Source: Carposina sasakii (taxonomy: Eukaryota > Arthropoda > Insecta > Lepidoptera > Carposinidae). From it: a stretch of DNA of 64,000 nucleotides. A program made the position numbers and the translations under genes. The stretch lies in NCBI GenBank assembly GCA_014607495.2, contig CP053152.1:7936001-8000000 (forward strand), read 5' to 3'. Shown here in pieces: positions 21,301 through 32,434 of this stretch. Numbering within the stretch: position 1 is the stretch's first letter; each line of letters begins with the position of its first letter. The notes below the pieces were generated by a model that saw only the letters and a list, made by a program, of their open reading frames with translations, had not been told where the DNA came from and did no database searches.

Positions 21301-21791
21301 TGGAAGACACCACAACAAAATAAAGCCCTGAAAAGGAGTTGGGTGCTCAGAATGTAATATGTTTAGGTAAAGTGGAAACAAATGGACTCTAGTGTGAACA
21401 AACACATAAAAAACTACAGGTTAGATTTAGCAAACAACCACAGTATTTGATGAAGGGTGAAAAAGAGCTAGAGCAGACATTTATGTCCCAAAGAATATCA
21501 GATAAATGTTCACATGAACTGTGTAACATTGCAAATAATATCAATTACTTCTACATTAAAAAGGCTTGCAACTTTACCAGTAAGATTAAATGCTTCTGAG
21601 AGAAATGTTGCAAACCTCTATTGATTTCCCTTCTAAACACAACTGTTTGAGCAGACCACAATTATAAATAAGCAAAAAAATGTTTCTAATAAATTAGTTT
21701 CTGTTATATCCAAAGAAGAAACTTACGCTTTTTTTATTTCGCCATCTGTGGAGGCTTTTGTAACACCTAAAACCTTATAGTAGTCCACCAT
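15293..21791 (-). CDS. DNAJB6: DnaJ homolog subfamily B member 6-like (mrj), complete
   Basis: Five coding exons: 21791-21727, 21129-21020, 18900-18718, 16449-16203 and 15392-15293. They total 705 nt, or 234 residues, and every junction keeps frame (phases 2, 1, 1, 2). The start [14 protein letters not shown] and the HPD loop in [13 protein letters not shown] form a J domain, which stimulates Hsp70 ATPase. Then come a G/F region ([14 protein letters not shown]), a Ser/Thr segment ([14 protein letters not shown] ... [13 protein letters not shown]) and a short beta-rich C-terminus ([20 protein letters not shown]). This order and length fit DNAJB6/DNAJB2-type co-chaperones that suppress aggregation in cytosol and nucleus. 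A 5' UTR junction is suggested by an acceptor at 21822. The introns carry many repeats. Confidence 0.93.
15688..15805. mobile_element. MITE-end-like sequence in intron
   Basis: aggggtcatccataaattac, then gtcacac, and an inverted gtgtgacgtcac near 15784-15795, resemble the ends of common 'catccataaattacgtca' insect MITEs. Boundaries uncertain. Confidence 0.35.
16203..16449 (-). CDS. DNAJB6: DNAJB6-like coding exon 4
   Basis: Acceptor gttacag, donor gtaagt. Reads [20 protein letters not shown], then [19 protein letters not shown] and the Ser/Thr-rich stretch. GC-rich. His/Gly/Arg-rich start, hydrophobic middle. Confidence 0.9.
16500..16720. repeat. Partial copy of the 42120-43190 foldback arm
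   Basis: agtttttcaaataaaagttg and aatgagtacaca-type blocks match 43060-43130 and, inverted, 42180-42250. Lies in a DNAJB6 intron. Confidence 0.65.
16890..17900 (+). mobile_element. Three Helitron family 2 copies or fragments in series
   Basis: Units start near 16894 and 17212 with tctatacatataataaaaat followed by gtaacggatcgctgtctg. Two units end with the stem and CTAG at 17520-17523 and 17890-17893 (gcgtccactag). The first lacks its 3' end and the third (about 17700-17893) its 5' end. Further copies: 51627-51963 and 57346-57510. All lie in a DNAJB6 intron. Confidence 0.6.
18184..18260. mobile_element. Helitron-like CTAG terminus fragment
   Basis: actagttgcccgcgacttcg matches the family 1 end at 61717. 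Nothing else of the element is recognisable. Confidence 0.4.
18541..18710 (-). mobile_element. SINE-like/RTE-tail repeat abutting a splice donor
   Basis: Matches the copies at 21948, 32170 and 34224 (gtgtgattttcggactatgt; ggaaacccgtaatcgcctc). Similarity stops within a few bases of the DNAJB6 exon 3 donor at 18717-18712. Confidence 0.6.
18718..18900 (-). CDS. DNAJB6: DNAJB6-like coding exon 3
   Basis: Acceptor attccag, donor gtaagtg, phase 1 to phase 1. Encodes [15 protein letters not shown] (end of J domain), an acidic [10 protein letters not shown] stretch, and [20 protein letters not shown] (G/F region). A homologous candidate exon lies at 20082-20219. Confidence 0.92.
20082..20219 (-). 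CDS. Candidate mutually exclusive alternative exon of the DNAJB6-like gene
   Basis: In the intron between coding exons 2 and 3, 138 nt lie between acceptor gtatgtag and donor tcg/gtagtt. They enter in phase 1 and leave in phase 1, exactly as the 183-nt exon 3 does. Joined after ...YEVLSD they read [20 protein letters not shown], then [16 protein letters not shown]. Both this and exon 3 ([11 protein letters not shown] ... FTFRD...[11 protein letters not shown]) share the E-x-KR-x-x-YD start and the F-x-F ... FFG-x-x-PF end, so this looks like an exon duplication. Read through without splicing, it stops after [10 protein letters not shown], so a short truncated isoform is also possible. The donor is weaker than that of exon 3. 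Confidence 0.6.
20460..20585. repeat. Interspersed repeat tail with TATG-type microsatellite
   Basis: ctctgcctaccccgcaaggg, then ataaaggtgtgattatatg and a tatgtatg run, is a tail shared by many lepidopteran repeats. Single copy here. Confidence 0.35.
20610..20919. mobile_element. hAT MITE with perfect 8-bp TTCTAGTC duplication
   Basis: Element 20618-20911 (294 bp), ends CAGTGGTTCCCAA and TTGGGAACCACTG. TTCTAGTC lies on both sides (20610-20617 and 20912-20919). Non-coding; in a DNAJB6 intron. Confidence 0.88.
21020..21129 (-). CDS. DNAJB6: DNAJB6-like coding exon 2 (J-domain core, HPD)
   Basis: Acceptor tttttcag, donor gtaaac. Reads [16 protein letters not shown], then [18 protein letters not shown]: helices II-III of the J domain with the invariant HPD between them. 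Confidence 0.95.
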
Positions 21792-21821
21792 CGCTTGATA
21801 CCCTTAAGGGGAATCTTGAAT
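21727..21821 (-). CDS. DNAJB6: DNAJB6-like coding exon 1 with 30 nt of 5' UTR
   Basis: ATG at 21791-21789 opens [20 protein letters not shown], ending in phase 2 at donor gtaagt. Upstream, ttttcag at 21828-21822 looks like an acceptor, implying at least one non-coding exon further upstream; a donor-like cag/gtaagc at 22931 is one candidate. Confidence 0.9.
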
Positions 21822-21947
21822 CTGAAAATAAAATAAGCAAGATTAATGCTAAGTAAAGGTTAATCTATTATAATATAAAGTTTTATAATATGTATGTATA
21901 GGGATATAATTACTCATAATACTGGAAATCATACACACACATCAGGC

Positions 21948-22240
21948 TTTTGCAGTCCACTGCTGGACATAGGCCTCTCCCAGCAGGGCACTCCACAACT
22001 CTATTGCCATTAGGGGGTATTTGCCAATAGTCACCATGATGGGCAGGAGGGTTGGAGACCAGTGTGATTTTCGGACAAGTATGTTGAGTCAACATACTAG
22101 TCCGAAATTCACACGTTGTCTCAACACAGGAGGAGCTGCTGCCCATCCTGGGAACTCTTATTACCTCTTACGATATACCCACGGACAGACATGGGATGAT
22201 GCTATTCTACTCTGCCGACACCACACAGCAAGTATGTAAG
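21948..22240 (-). mobile_element. SINE-like repeat, RTE-type tail, copy 2
   Basis: Contains gcagtccactgctggacata, gggcaggagggttggagacc and the ggaaa/ctcttattacctc block shared with 32170 and 34224. Diverged. Confidence 0.6.
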
Positions 22241-24200
22241 ACGAATGTATCTGCCGCATAGGGATCCATCACATGTAATTTTATTTTAACCATCTAAGAT
22301 AACAGCTATCAGGATGCATGTCTATCTCTCACATTAAGTAAGGTCTATGTAATAGTAGAAGAGTCATGATATAATTATTAAACAATGTATGTATGTTGTT
22401 TATTACAAATAATATTTCTATTGACTGCAGGTTTAAATTTAAATTCCAATTAATCTAAAAGACCACAGAAGATAACGAAGGTACTTATAGCATTTTTACA
22501 ATGATACATCTATGTACCTTTTAGTTTATTAATATAAAAACTGATACCTGGTTATTATGGAGTGTAGATAATTAATTTAATTTCTCTAATTATATGCTAT
22601 TTATGATTAGAGAAATGGAAAAAATCTTTCAACAAGTTTGTAAACCCGTCAAAATAAATCAAACCATTTTGTTCTTTTTTTGTTTTTGACATTAAACGTC
22701 AATGTCAAACATATTTTTTTTTGTTTAGTTTACTACGGTTTATCCCGAAGGAAAGGCAAGGGAAACAGCCACTATCTTTAGTAAATGATTCCTGAATATA
22801 TGATGGATGATATTGATGAAACATCGGGAAAATCCTCAAGAATGATGTAAAATTAGTAAAGATCAAAAAGAATAGCAGAAACAACTTACATGAGCCCATG
22901 AAGAGATCGTATTACGACTAAAGAGCTTACCTGCATATAAAACCATGCACAGGCTCTAGATTCACATCACAAGATGATCACAAGTAAACAAAATCTAACT
23001 TATCTACCAGAAAACATCACTTTACGGGCACATGCAAGAAAATTACACCCGCTCAGGGATTTGGTATCTGCTTGTATACACTATGCACCCGCTCCCTTTC
23101 AGCTTTTCCCGCCGAATCTGTCAAACAAAGTTATCGATCCGCATCCGCACCAACCAAGCAATGGAACACCGATCTAAACAGCCTATGAGATCCGCCAAAA
23201 CATAACCACAGGACAGCCATGGCCGATTTATAAATCGACTATAGTCTCGCTCGAATTCTGGAATAGCATGTGAGCTATTTTTAAGGAGGGTCAATACTAG
23301 ACCCACTTGTTGAAGTTTGTTTAAGTTGTGATTTAAAAGCTTACAACAAGTGGGTAACTCGGTACTTTCGATAGTAAGACATATTGGGTTCGGTATTAAG
23401 GTAGGTACCGATATTTTTCAAAGTAAGAATTCGTGCATCCACCTAACTAATGCTTACTTGCATTATAGGATATCATGCGTAACGAATAATGGGTCATCTG
23501 TAAAGTAGGTAAGTGACCTACGCACGAGGGAATTGTATTTCACATGTCACAACAGAAACAATGCAACCGTCCCAAGGGTTCCAAATAGTTCCAATGCACA
23601 CGTAGTCCTGACGCAACAATTTAAATGATACGAGTCGCAGCTTTCTGGTTTATATAGGTTGTAGTTTATTTACCAGCGATATCTATTAATAAATCAATGC
23701 TGCTGTATGAATTGCTTCAGAACAATATTTTGTCATAGGCTGAAGCTTGCAGCTCAATAAACCAACTCATGTAAACTTAACCCTTCTACTTATGTGTGTA
23801 TAAAATGAATGTGTCATAAAATCATATCAGTAAAGTAGATGTCTAATGGTTTCAATTTTCCAACTAGGCTTTAATCGAGCTCGATCGATGGCGCAGGTTC
23901 TGGAGCGTTCGAGTTCGAGTCTGTTCCCTTTTCGAAGAAGGTGGAGTAGATGGGCCAATATTTTCCGACTAAAAACCTAATAATGTGGTATCATCGTGCC
24001 GTACTTGACAGATTGACTCATGGGTCACGGTTAGTAGGTAGGTAGGTATTTGTAATTTTGTTTGCGCTAATAAATGTCCAAGGAAATCAACACTTTATAG
24101 ATAGGAATATATTCCTAAGAACAGGCACTTAGTCCTATCAAATCTGTGGTCCAGTCTTGTGTGTGACAATAGGAAATCCCAATAATGATAAACAAAAATA
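22241..24200. other. AT-rich spacer, no gene seen
   Basis: Likely upstream/5' UTR intron territory of the DNAJB6-like gene. A donor-like cag/gtaagc on - at 22931 may end a non-coding exon. No coding frame stands out. Confidence 0.4.
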
Positions 24201-24203
24201 TAA

Positions 24204-24635
24204 AAAAACCGGCCAAGTGCGAGTCGGACTCGCGCACCGAGGGTTCCGTACAAACCTGTTTTATTATATGACGTGACTATAAATTTACGGTTTTCGCAAT
24301 TTTTCCTTTATCTGTGCTATATGACGTTGCTTCGTACCAAATTTCAAGATACTGAGTTCACGGGAAGTACCCTATAGGTTTTGATTCCCTTGCGAGTGTT
24401 GACAATTTGCGACATAAACGGCTGTATCTTTTGATTGCGTTGACTTAGAAGTTTGATTTTTTCACAGTTCCTAAGGACACCTGTACTAGATTTGAGTATT
24501 TGATATAAATTTCAACTTGATACCTCCACGCGTTCCTGAGAAAAAGAGTCTTGACAGACGGACGGACGGACTGACTGACAACAAAGTGATCCTATAAGGG
24601 TTCCGTTTTTACCTTTCGAGGTACGGAACCCAAAA
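24204..24635. repeat. Interspersed repeat with ggccaagtgcgagtcggact head
   Basis: Head ggccaagtgcgagtcggact. gggttccgta near 24241 and gtacggaaccc at 24621-24631 are inverted, with an acgg/gacg-rich stretch near 24556-24572. A common lepidopteran repeat type; class uncertain. Confidence 0.55.
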
Positions 24636-24639
24636 AGGA

Positions 24640-27600
24640 TTTTACAGAGATGCATGTGAGGTGTATGTAGGTGGGTAAGTTTTATGGTGGTTCATACTGA
24701 AGTTCGAAGATTAAACAGCCGTTTGACAGCCAATTTTTTAAAACACGTTTAACTTTCCATGCGCTATTTTGGTTTAAGTTCGGAAAAGAAAGAAAAAATA
24801 ACTAACAATAAGTTTACCAGATTGGGTTGATTGGTTCATCAGTAGGTATAATAGCAAACTCGTTCAATTCTGTGCTTTTTTGTGTATTATTAAGTACTTA
24901 CTAGATAGGTAAGTAGATAGGTACTTGAACTATGAGTAAGTATACATAATATGCAATAATTAAAGCCACCCACGTTAATTTTTGTCTACTTAATATGTAG
25001 GTAGGTAGATCGTATAAGTAACAACTTACATACAGTACCTACCTATTAACTAATATTGATTAAGCTATAGTTAAAAATTGCTAGTAATAGATAGAACCGA
25101 ATGTTTAGGGTTATGCAAATAAGTAGGTATGGTAAAAAAATATTAATCTTTTATGGTTATATGTAAATTTTCATATTTACAGTTTCATATTTAGACAGGT
25201 GCATCATGCTCGTGTACATCTGTCGGTAACACCTACATTCGAATGATTTAACAATGAAATGTGATACAAGCTCGAGCTCGAGTAACAGAACTTAACGTCA
25301 CACCGCGATGATTAAGACACTATAAATCTGCACTTTTGTTACGTCAGTATCGGTGTTATCGAAACAAAATGTCCATGTACAAACCTCAAAATAACATTGG
25401 CTCTTCCGGTGAATACAAAATGAGTGCCAACCACCTGTCGCACTAACGTTTTTACCAGTCTTCACAGTACAATCTAGAATTCCATCAGTACTTAACAATT
25501 TATCTAAAATTAAGCATATTTCTTCATGTTATAAACGGGTACAATACTTCGATAAGCATTGCCTTCAGACTTCTTTTATGTTTGCAATGGATGAACGATT
25601 ATGTCTGATTTCACTTGCTCACCCCTAGCTCGCGACTCGACACTTTAATAATACCACAACACAATACACAACAATCACAGCTATGTTTACAAAAAATATT
25701 ATAGGTGGAAAATTTTCACAGAAGAAATCAATACAACATGTGTTTAGAGCAATCTAGACTGTCCTGCGTTGAGACAAAGCGTAGGCCGAATTCACGTTTT
25801 CATAACCGCGTCTAATACAAACGATGTGAATGCGCGTTTTCCATCGACTAACTCGCGGAGTCGCTCTCGTCCCAGAGCGAGCAAGCGAAGTTAGCGCGCA
25901 AACATCCGGACAGTCAGTGCTATACCAAAAGAGCGAGACAAAACATTGTGGAATCCTATGTTGGAATCAGACAGAACAGCAGATTTAAGTATCCTTTATA
26001 AGTACTTACCTATACTTATAATAGACCAGAGACTCGTCACAGGACTAGGGACTTGCAGGTAAACAAGTAGAATTTAAGCCCTTTGTCCCTAGTAAGACAT
26101 TGAAAACCAAAACCATAAATAGGTTACCATAATTTGTTTTGTTAATGTAGCTACCTGGTTATATGAACCGAACCTGCTAGAAACTAACACTACTTATTCA
26201 GATCTGGCTAGGAGTAATTATGACTGGTGCAGATTGTTAATAAAAGACAAGAACACAGACAAAGACTCATTCAGGACAATAGAATCACGTGCAGTTCCTA
26301 AGAGCGCAACCGAATCAGCCTGAATTTTATAACTGTTTGGATCCATATCTTCATTACTTTGAGAGTGATTGGTAGCGATGAAGGGCAGTAATTAGGTACT
26401 ACTTAACATTAATTAGAACTCCATTCGGTTGTGGCGTAGAATAAATGCTTGTAATGTTCAGCGGGGCTCATCATGATGCATTGTGGTGAATTCAACAGTG
26501 GTCGTCGGTCAACGAGGTCAACAAACTAGCTCTATACAAATAGGTTAGTAGGACTTAGCGCTGGTGTTTGAACCTGAAATTTTATTATACCTACCTATCT
26601 AACCCACACACGGCGGATACACGAATACTTGGAAATAAAACTGTTTTCTCTAGTCTAAGAAAGCGATAAACTTATCATTGTCGATAGTTAGAAGGTACTG
26701 ATTTATTTAATAATAAGAAAACTGTCTCTTTCCAGATTGCTTTAAATTTCATTGAAAATTAAATCTCTCTTATGTTATTTAGGTAGCATTATAAATAAAA
26801 TAAGCATTCTTATGTTAAGCACGGCTCATGTACATTTTTTACTTGTTTAACTACTTACTTCTTTATTAACCTTTATTTTAGAAGTTTATTACAATATCCG
26901 GCTCGAAGGACCATTGTTTATTGTTTTATCCCTTGATCCTTCGATCGATCGATTTGATCCTTCAAGCCGGATATTTTGGATTTGTTTAGACAGGTTAATC
27001 AACGTAGCTTTTTAGACCCCATAAACCTATTATATTTTAAATAATGATCTCCATATTATAATATTTCAATACTATTTTGTGCGTACTAAATTGAAGGCGT
27101 GTGTCAAGGCTCTATTACACCGTCAATAATATTGGACAAATTACATTGTTAAGATGTAAGGAAACTTACGCGGTTTTGTTTTATGCGATGATATTACGAT
27201 GGTACCTACATAATAAGTGATAAAAACATTTATATAAGTATGTGGCTGGTCTGCAGTAATTTACAATGACGCACCAGGGCACAAAATGATACTAGGGTCG
27301 GGTAGAGCGACCTCTTTGTCCATTTCACGAGGAAGTGAATGACCGATGAATACCTAGGTAGTTAAGAAAACTAGATTGTAGAATATGTATAGAATGTAAC
27401 CTAAATCGTGAAATAATTTACACAAATATATTAGAATAAGTACATAGATTGATTGGAAGTAGCATGAGTTAGGTATACCTAAGCACAGATATAATAATTG
27501 TTGATACCTGAATAATTTATCTTCTGGGAGCATAAACATAAATAAATCTTATCTTAACATACCTAATTTGCAACCCTTAAAATATTACCTATGCAAAAAG

Positions 27601-27780
27601 AAAGTTTCAAAATTTCTTCAGAACCTTACTTATGTACAAACGGAAGCTCTATCTGCACGCACGCACGCACGCATGGTGTTAGGATAAGTTGGTTTGGTAT
27701 GCATGTATTTCTGTTAGGATAAGATTAAATAATGTTATTTCTTTCTCTGAGCTGTTTTTAGATAAAACAGTCTTGTAGAG
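24640..27780. other. AT-rich spacer; one CpG-richer patch
   Basis: No gene recognised. 25780-25960 is richer in CpG (cgcggagtcgctctcgtccc) and could be a promoter or first-exon region of the DNAJB6-like gene on -, but there is no direct proof. A small inverted pair ATCCGGCTCGAAGGA / TCCTTCAAGCCGGAT (26896-26972) is probably a tiny MITE. Confidence 0.35.
27655..27676. repeat. (ACGC)n microsatellite
   Basis: Short perfect run of about five cacg/acgc units. Confidence 0.8.
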
Positions 27781-27791
27781 CATATTTGGTG

Positions 27792-28420
27792 CACTTAACA
27801 GGAGACCACTTTAGGAGCACACGATTAATTTCACAAAAGTTTATTGGAACACGGGATGACAAAAAAATGGCGGCACACATCACAGTTGCCACACTGAAAA
27901 AGATTTAATAAGGGTCACACTGACACTATAAAAAGATGAAAAAGTGCACAAAATTTGGGAGCCACTCCAAAGTTCGCATTTTCGCACCACGCACATATTT
28001 GACCCCCAAAAAATTATTTATTTACACGCTACCACGCGCACTGAGAGCACGCTACAACACGACGCATCGCGTTTAAACGTTTCAACATGGTGTTAGGATA
28101 ACTTACGGATTAATCGGCTATTCCAGGCGCGTACAATAGTCCTTCGACTTCCTCGAAAAACTGAATTTCCTCCGCTAGCTGCTTTTCCCCGAAACAGCTG
28201 CCTGACCATACAAAAGGTAAATAAAGGAAGCGAAGGTCGCTCTGCCTCTAACGGCCCGAGCGACCTGACCGCATATTGTTCCCGCACTCCAAATGCGATA
28301 ACTCTGTATATATTCGATATTTTGAGTTTTCCTTTGGTCATAATATTTTGTTGTATTATACTTTCGAAATATGTAATTAAAAATCGATTTTTTGAAAATT
28401 AAAGTGGTCTCCTGCACTTA
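27792..28420. mobile_element. Non-autonomous DNA transposon with AGGAGACCACTTTA ends
   Basis: ACAGGAGACCACTTTA at 27798 and inverse TAAAGTGGTCTCCTG ending at 28414; CACTTA on both sides (27792-27797 and 28415-28420). No intact ORF; the 82-codon frame on - shows no domain. Confidence 0.65.
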
Positions 28421-28647
28421 GTACTTATTGTTTTATATACTCTAACTATGTAGGTACCCATAAATGTCGAGGAGGGCACTGATGTCTACAAGAACAGGTT
28501 AAATCCTAGGTAGACAGCAGCGTTTCTACTGCGCATTTTTTTTTATTGTCACTGTTATTTACTGTACCTCAATTTATATTAATCTCAGTGCGCTTATTCT
28601 ACAATTGTGTTTTGTGAAATAAATTATTATTATTATCTATTTGTTTG

Positions 28648-29311
28648 AAATTCTCGGGACTACAGAGTCCCGGTCCTTTAAGAGGCGTGCATCGGGCCGT
28701 AGCCAAGATGTAGAGGCCCTTTTTAGAGAACTTTAATATGGTGTGGGATACACATGGCGGGTACCATCGCCGACCGCACAATATGATGCACCCGGCGATG
28801 GTCCCCGCCATGTGCAAGATTATTGGAGTGCAGATCTATGTCATGCGATGGAAACAAAGGTCATGGGTTATGGGGCTGAATGTTGGGTAGGGTTGGGTAA
28901 CTGGGCTATTGAAGGAGACTAACGGACGCCTACCATTACAACCAAGTCTCATAATTGGTGGCACGCGGTGACTCGCCGACTCATGTCATGGGCCCCCTGA
29001 AACGACCGCACGCATGGAGCCACAAAGGGGGCAACATTTGGTGAGCGGCTAGGGTGGAGGGGTGCCCCTGGACTTTAAACCGAAGCCAACTCGCCACTTA
29101 CGGACGGGCACGTCCACCCTCGAGCTGTCATAGCTCTCGCGACTCCACTCTGCCCGGCCGGCGAAGGTAAGGCAGAGGTGGGGGAACTGTTCCTTGTCAG
29201 ACCTCACTCCGGCGCTGGAGATGAGGAACAGGGTCTTCCCCCGGGAGCACGTCAGGTCCGTGGGAACGCTACCTCCCAACAGCTCGCCACAAGCTGCCTT
29301 GCGGGCTTATT
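28648..29311. repeat. 0.67-kb GC-rich repeat, copy 3 (first of tandem pair)
   Basis: Same unit as 4921-5600. Preceded by a (TTA)n run at about 28621 and followed directly by copy 4, with a ttattattg junction. Confidence 0.75.
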
Positions 29312-29321
29312 ATTATTGTTT

Positions 29322-30000
29322 AAATTCTCGGGACTACAGAGTCCCGGTCCTTTGAGAGGCGTGCATCGGGCCGTGGCCAAGATGTAGAGGCCCTTTTTAG
29401 AGAACTTTAATATGGTGTGGGATATACATGGCGGCTACCATCGCCGACCACACAATATGATACACCCGGCGATGGTCCCCGCCATGTGCAAGACTATTGG
29501 AGTGCAGATCTATGTCATGCGATGGAAACAAAGGTCATGGGCTATGGAGCTGAATATTGGGTGGGGTTGGGTAACTGGGCTATTGAAGGAGACAAACGGA
29601 CGCCTGCCATTACAACCAAGTCTCATAATTGTTTGGTGGCAGGCGGTGACTCGCCGACTCATTTCATGGGCCCCCTGAAACGGCCGCACGCACGGAGCGA
29701 CAAAGGGGGCAACATTTGGTGAGCGGCTAGGGTGAAGGGGTGCCCCTGGACTTTAAACCGAAGCCAACTCGCCACTTACTGACGGGCACGTCCACCCTCG
29801 AGCTGTCATAGCTCTCGCGACTCCACTCTGCCCGGCCGGCGAAGGCAAGGCAGAGGTGGGGGAACTCTTCCTCGTCAGACCTCACTCCGGCGCCGGAGAT
29901 GAGGAACAGGGTCTTCCCCCGGGAGTACTTCAGGTCCATGGGAACGCTACCTCCCAACAGCTCGCCACAAGCTGCCCTGCGGGCTTATTATTATTATTAT
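29322..30000. repeat. 0.67-kb GC-rich repeat, copy 4 (second of tandem pair)
   Basis: Head-to-tail with copy 3, period about 674 bp, ending (TTA)n at 29990-30001. Confidence 0.75.
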
Positions 30001-30001
30001 T

Positions 30002-31190
30002 AATTGATTTAATAACCTTAGTACCGACTTATATCATTAATTAGGTTCTATATTTTAAAGTTATTAGTCGGTAAATGACGAATATCTCTATTAGATGCAC
30101 TCAGTAACGAAACCACCAAAGTAATGGAATGTAATAAAGAACTGTATTTTACTTAAGATTCGCTAGATTTTGCGCGTAAAAATAATATTTTACAGTGGAG
30201 ATCTATTTCAATCATTCCGATACCTAAATAGCATCGCGCTTGCGCTCCGTTGACGATACGGGAGGTCGCTGCCGCCGCCCCGTAATCTAGTTCTTATATC
30301 GGGCCATTGTAACTATACTGTAGTAGGTACGTACCTAGGTATTAACTGACATGTACTACCTTTTATTTCAATAGGTACTATTGCTGGAAAATAAATCAAC
30401 CTCATGTATTTAACAAAATGATACCCCAGCCTTCCCATTTATTTAACTTTACTTGAACTTCTACAAAATGTTCATGTCTCAATTTTTTGCCGCTTCAGTA
30501 AAATAGCCATTAAGTAAGGAAAAACATGCATAGCCTATTTTAACCGTTACATTATTCCTGAGTACCTATATAGGTATAGTCACTCTATCGTCTATATTGC
30601 TATCTGCACAAAATAAACATGTGATTTCGATATCGAAAATTGTGGACAATGTCTTTTTGACAAAATATTACAAGATACTCGTATTACATGTCTGTTTGAT
30701 CACATTGGAAGTAAAATTTAATATAGGTAGGTAATAAATAAGTATTAAATTATTTGCCAAAATTAGACAAAAAATACAAAGAGAAGTATTCAGCGTCATA
30801 CACACAATCCTATTATCCTATAGTACCGCTACCTCTACTAACGTAACATTTCATTTGAGAGTGGCATGAGTTATTTTCGCTCGTCGCATGATATGTTATA
30901 ATTAGAGAAGTAGACAAATATACGTAAGAACCTAATCTTAAAATATAATGTTTGGCGTCACAATATTTACGCAAGTTGGGATTCCTACAGAAAGCAACGA
31001 TTAATATTATAAAGTAGAAATCACACAGTGATAATGACCTTGTTTGATTCCTAGCCTGAATCGTTCTCTCCTCTATTTTCGACCATTCATCACACTCTCT
31101 ATTTTTGCCTCTTGCTAGCGAGGAACGGTTCAGTAGAGCGCGGTGACGATTAATAGCTAAGTAAGTAGTAGGTACATACAAAGAGCCTCT
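30002..31190. other. AT-rich spacer, no gene seen
   Basis: An open frame of 137 codons on - (31226-30813) has no domain or codon bias and overlaps the LINE fragment at its start; treated as chance. Confidence 0.4.
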
Positions 31191-31194
31191 CCGA

Positions 31195-31730
31195 ATGGCA
31201 ACACATTGCAGTGGATTAAAAGACACAGCGACTCACTCGGAAACGACGCAGCTGACGAACTGGCCAAAGGGGGATCCATGGCAAGCGTATATGGCCCGGA
31301 ACCACTATTGCCGATACCCCAGGCCCAAATACGAATGTGGCTGCGTACGCAAACCGAGGAAACCCATCACGCAGAGTGGAAAAACAGTGCAGGATGCAGG
31401 CAGACTAAGATCGCTGTTCCGAAAGCATCAAAATGGCTCGCCCGCAACCTCATAGTCTAAAAAGGGACAGTATCCGCAAGGTCATAGGAATCTTAACGGG
31501 CCACTGTCCGCTACAAAAACCATAGGTGTGTCAAACAGCCCCCTCTGCAGAGGATGCAAGGAGGCGAAGAAACGCCACAGCACTTGATCATGGAATGCAC
31601 AAGCGTGACCGAACAACGGGCACTGATCCTCCGATCGCCAGCATCACTCTCGGAAGCCTGCAGCAAGCCTAGAAGGTTGCTGACCTTCTGGGAAAATCTG
31701 GTTTGGTTGGAGTAGACAGGTGCGGAAAAT
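31195..31730 (+). mobile_element. R1/I-like LINE fragment: RNase H domain end
   Basis: Reads MQWIKRHSDSLGNDAADELA, the 'H...GNexADeLA' end of a LINE RNase H, then IRMWLRTQTEETHHAEW. After a frameshift come GHCPL, LCRGCKEA-type zinc-knuckle pieces and a CxxxxxxRALIL-like end. Frames break near 31457 and 31550. 5'-truncated, inactive. Confidence 0.7.
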
Positions 31731-32165
31731 GCCCGGTCGAACTAACTAACTATGGCAACACATTATTTCCCCTGTATATAGGTACATCTAAAACTGGTCT
31801 AATAACATAATATGTTGACTACTGAACGTGTATAACTTTGTGGAGTTTTGGACTACTACCTAAGCACCTACCCACCTACTAAGCTTATGTCCTAACTACA
31901 GTCGCGATCGTTGATTCATTTCAATTAGCTTAGTAATTACTTTGCTTATTAGAGATTTAAATATTTAACTACCTTACTGGAAACTAGGTACCTATACCTA
32001 ACTGTACTTATGTAGCCACAGATTAATAGGTACTATGTATTATAGATGTGCAAGTTTTAATGTTTTGACTCACGATGAGTAACATTATTAATAGGTGTTT
32101 GTAATTAATTTGTCACTTGGTAGATTATGTGAAATAATTAAAAAATACCAGACAGCCTACGTTTA
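31731..32165. other. AT-rich spacer, no gene seen
   Basis: Only taggtacctac-type words noticed. Confidence 0.4.
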
Positions 32166-32168
32166 CAC

Positions 32169-32434
32169 ATCTTCTTCTTCTTCAGCCTATTGCAGTCCAC
32201 TGCTGGACGTAGGCCTCCCCCAAGGCACGCCACAAGGCTACTGCCTCAGGGGGGTTTTGCCCATAGTCACCACGCTGGGCAGGCGGGTTGGTGACAGCAG
32301 TGTGATTTTCGGACTATGTTGTCAGTACGGGAGGCGCTGCTGCCCACCTCCCGGAAACCCTTAATCGCCTCGTACGATACCCACGGGCAGGCAAGGGGTG
32401 GTACAAACTCTACTCTGCCGGCACCACGCGGCAT
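32169..32434 (-). mobile_element. SINE-like repeat, RTE-type tail, copy 3
   Basis: Bounded on the left by a (CTT)n run. gcagtccactgctggacgta to ggcaccacgcggca. Near-identical in organisation to 34227-34487. Confidence 0.65.

Noticed and set aside
25298..25498. 66-codon frame on - as a possible upstream DNAJB6 exon
   Set aside because: Possible donor at its end but no match to any J-protein sequence and the known start codon lies downstream at 21791.
28093..28417. 80-82-codon frames on - inside the AGGAGACC element
   Set aside because: Two overlapping frames, neither with a recognisable transposase motif.
29049..29279. Conserved 76-codon frame on - in three copies of the 0.67-kb repeat
   Set aside because: Both strands are open over the same GC-rich block, and copies are similar at DNA level; conservation does not need a protein.
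30813..31226. 137-codon open frame on -
   Set aside because: No domain, no codon bias, Leu/Ser/Tyr-rich AT-driven composition, overlaps a LINE fragment on the other strand.
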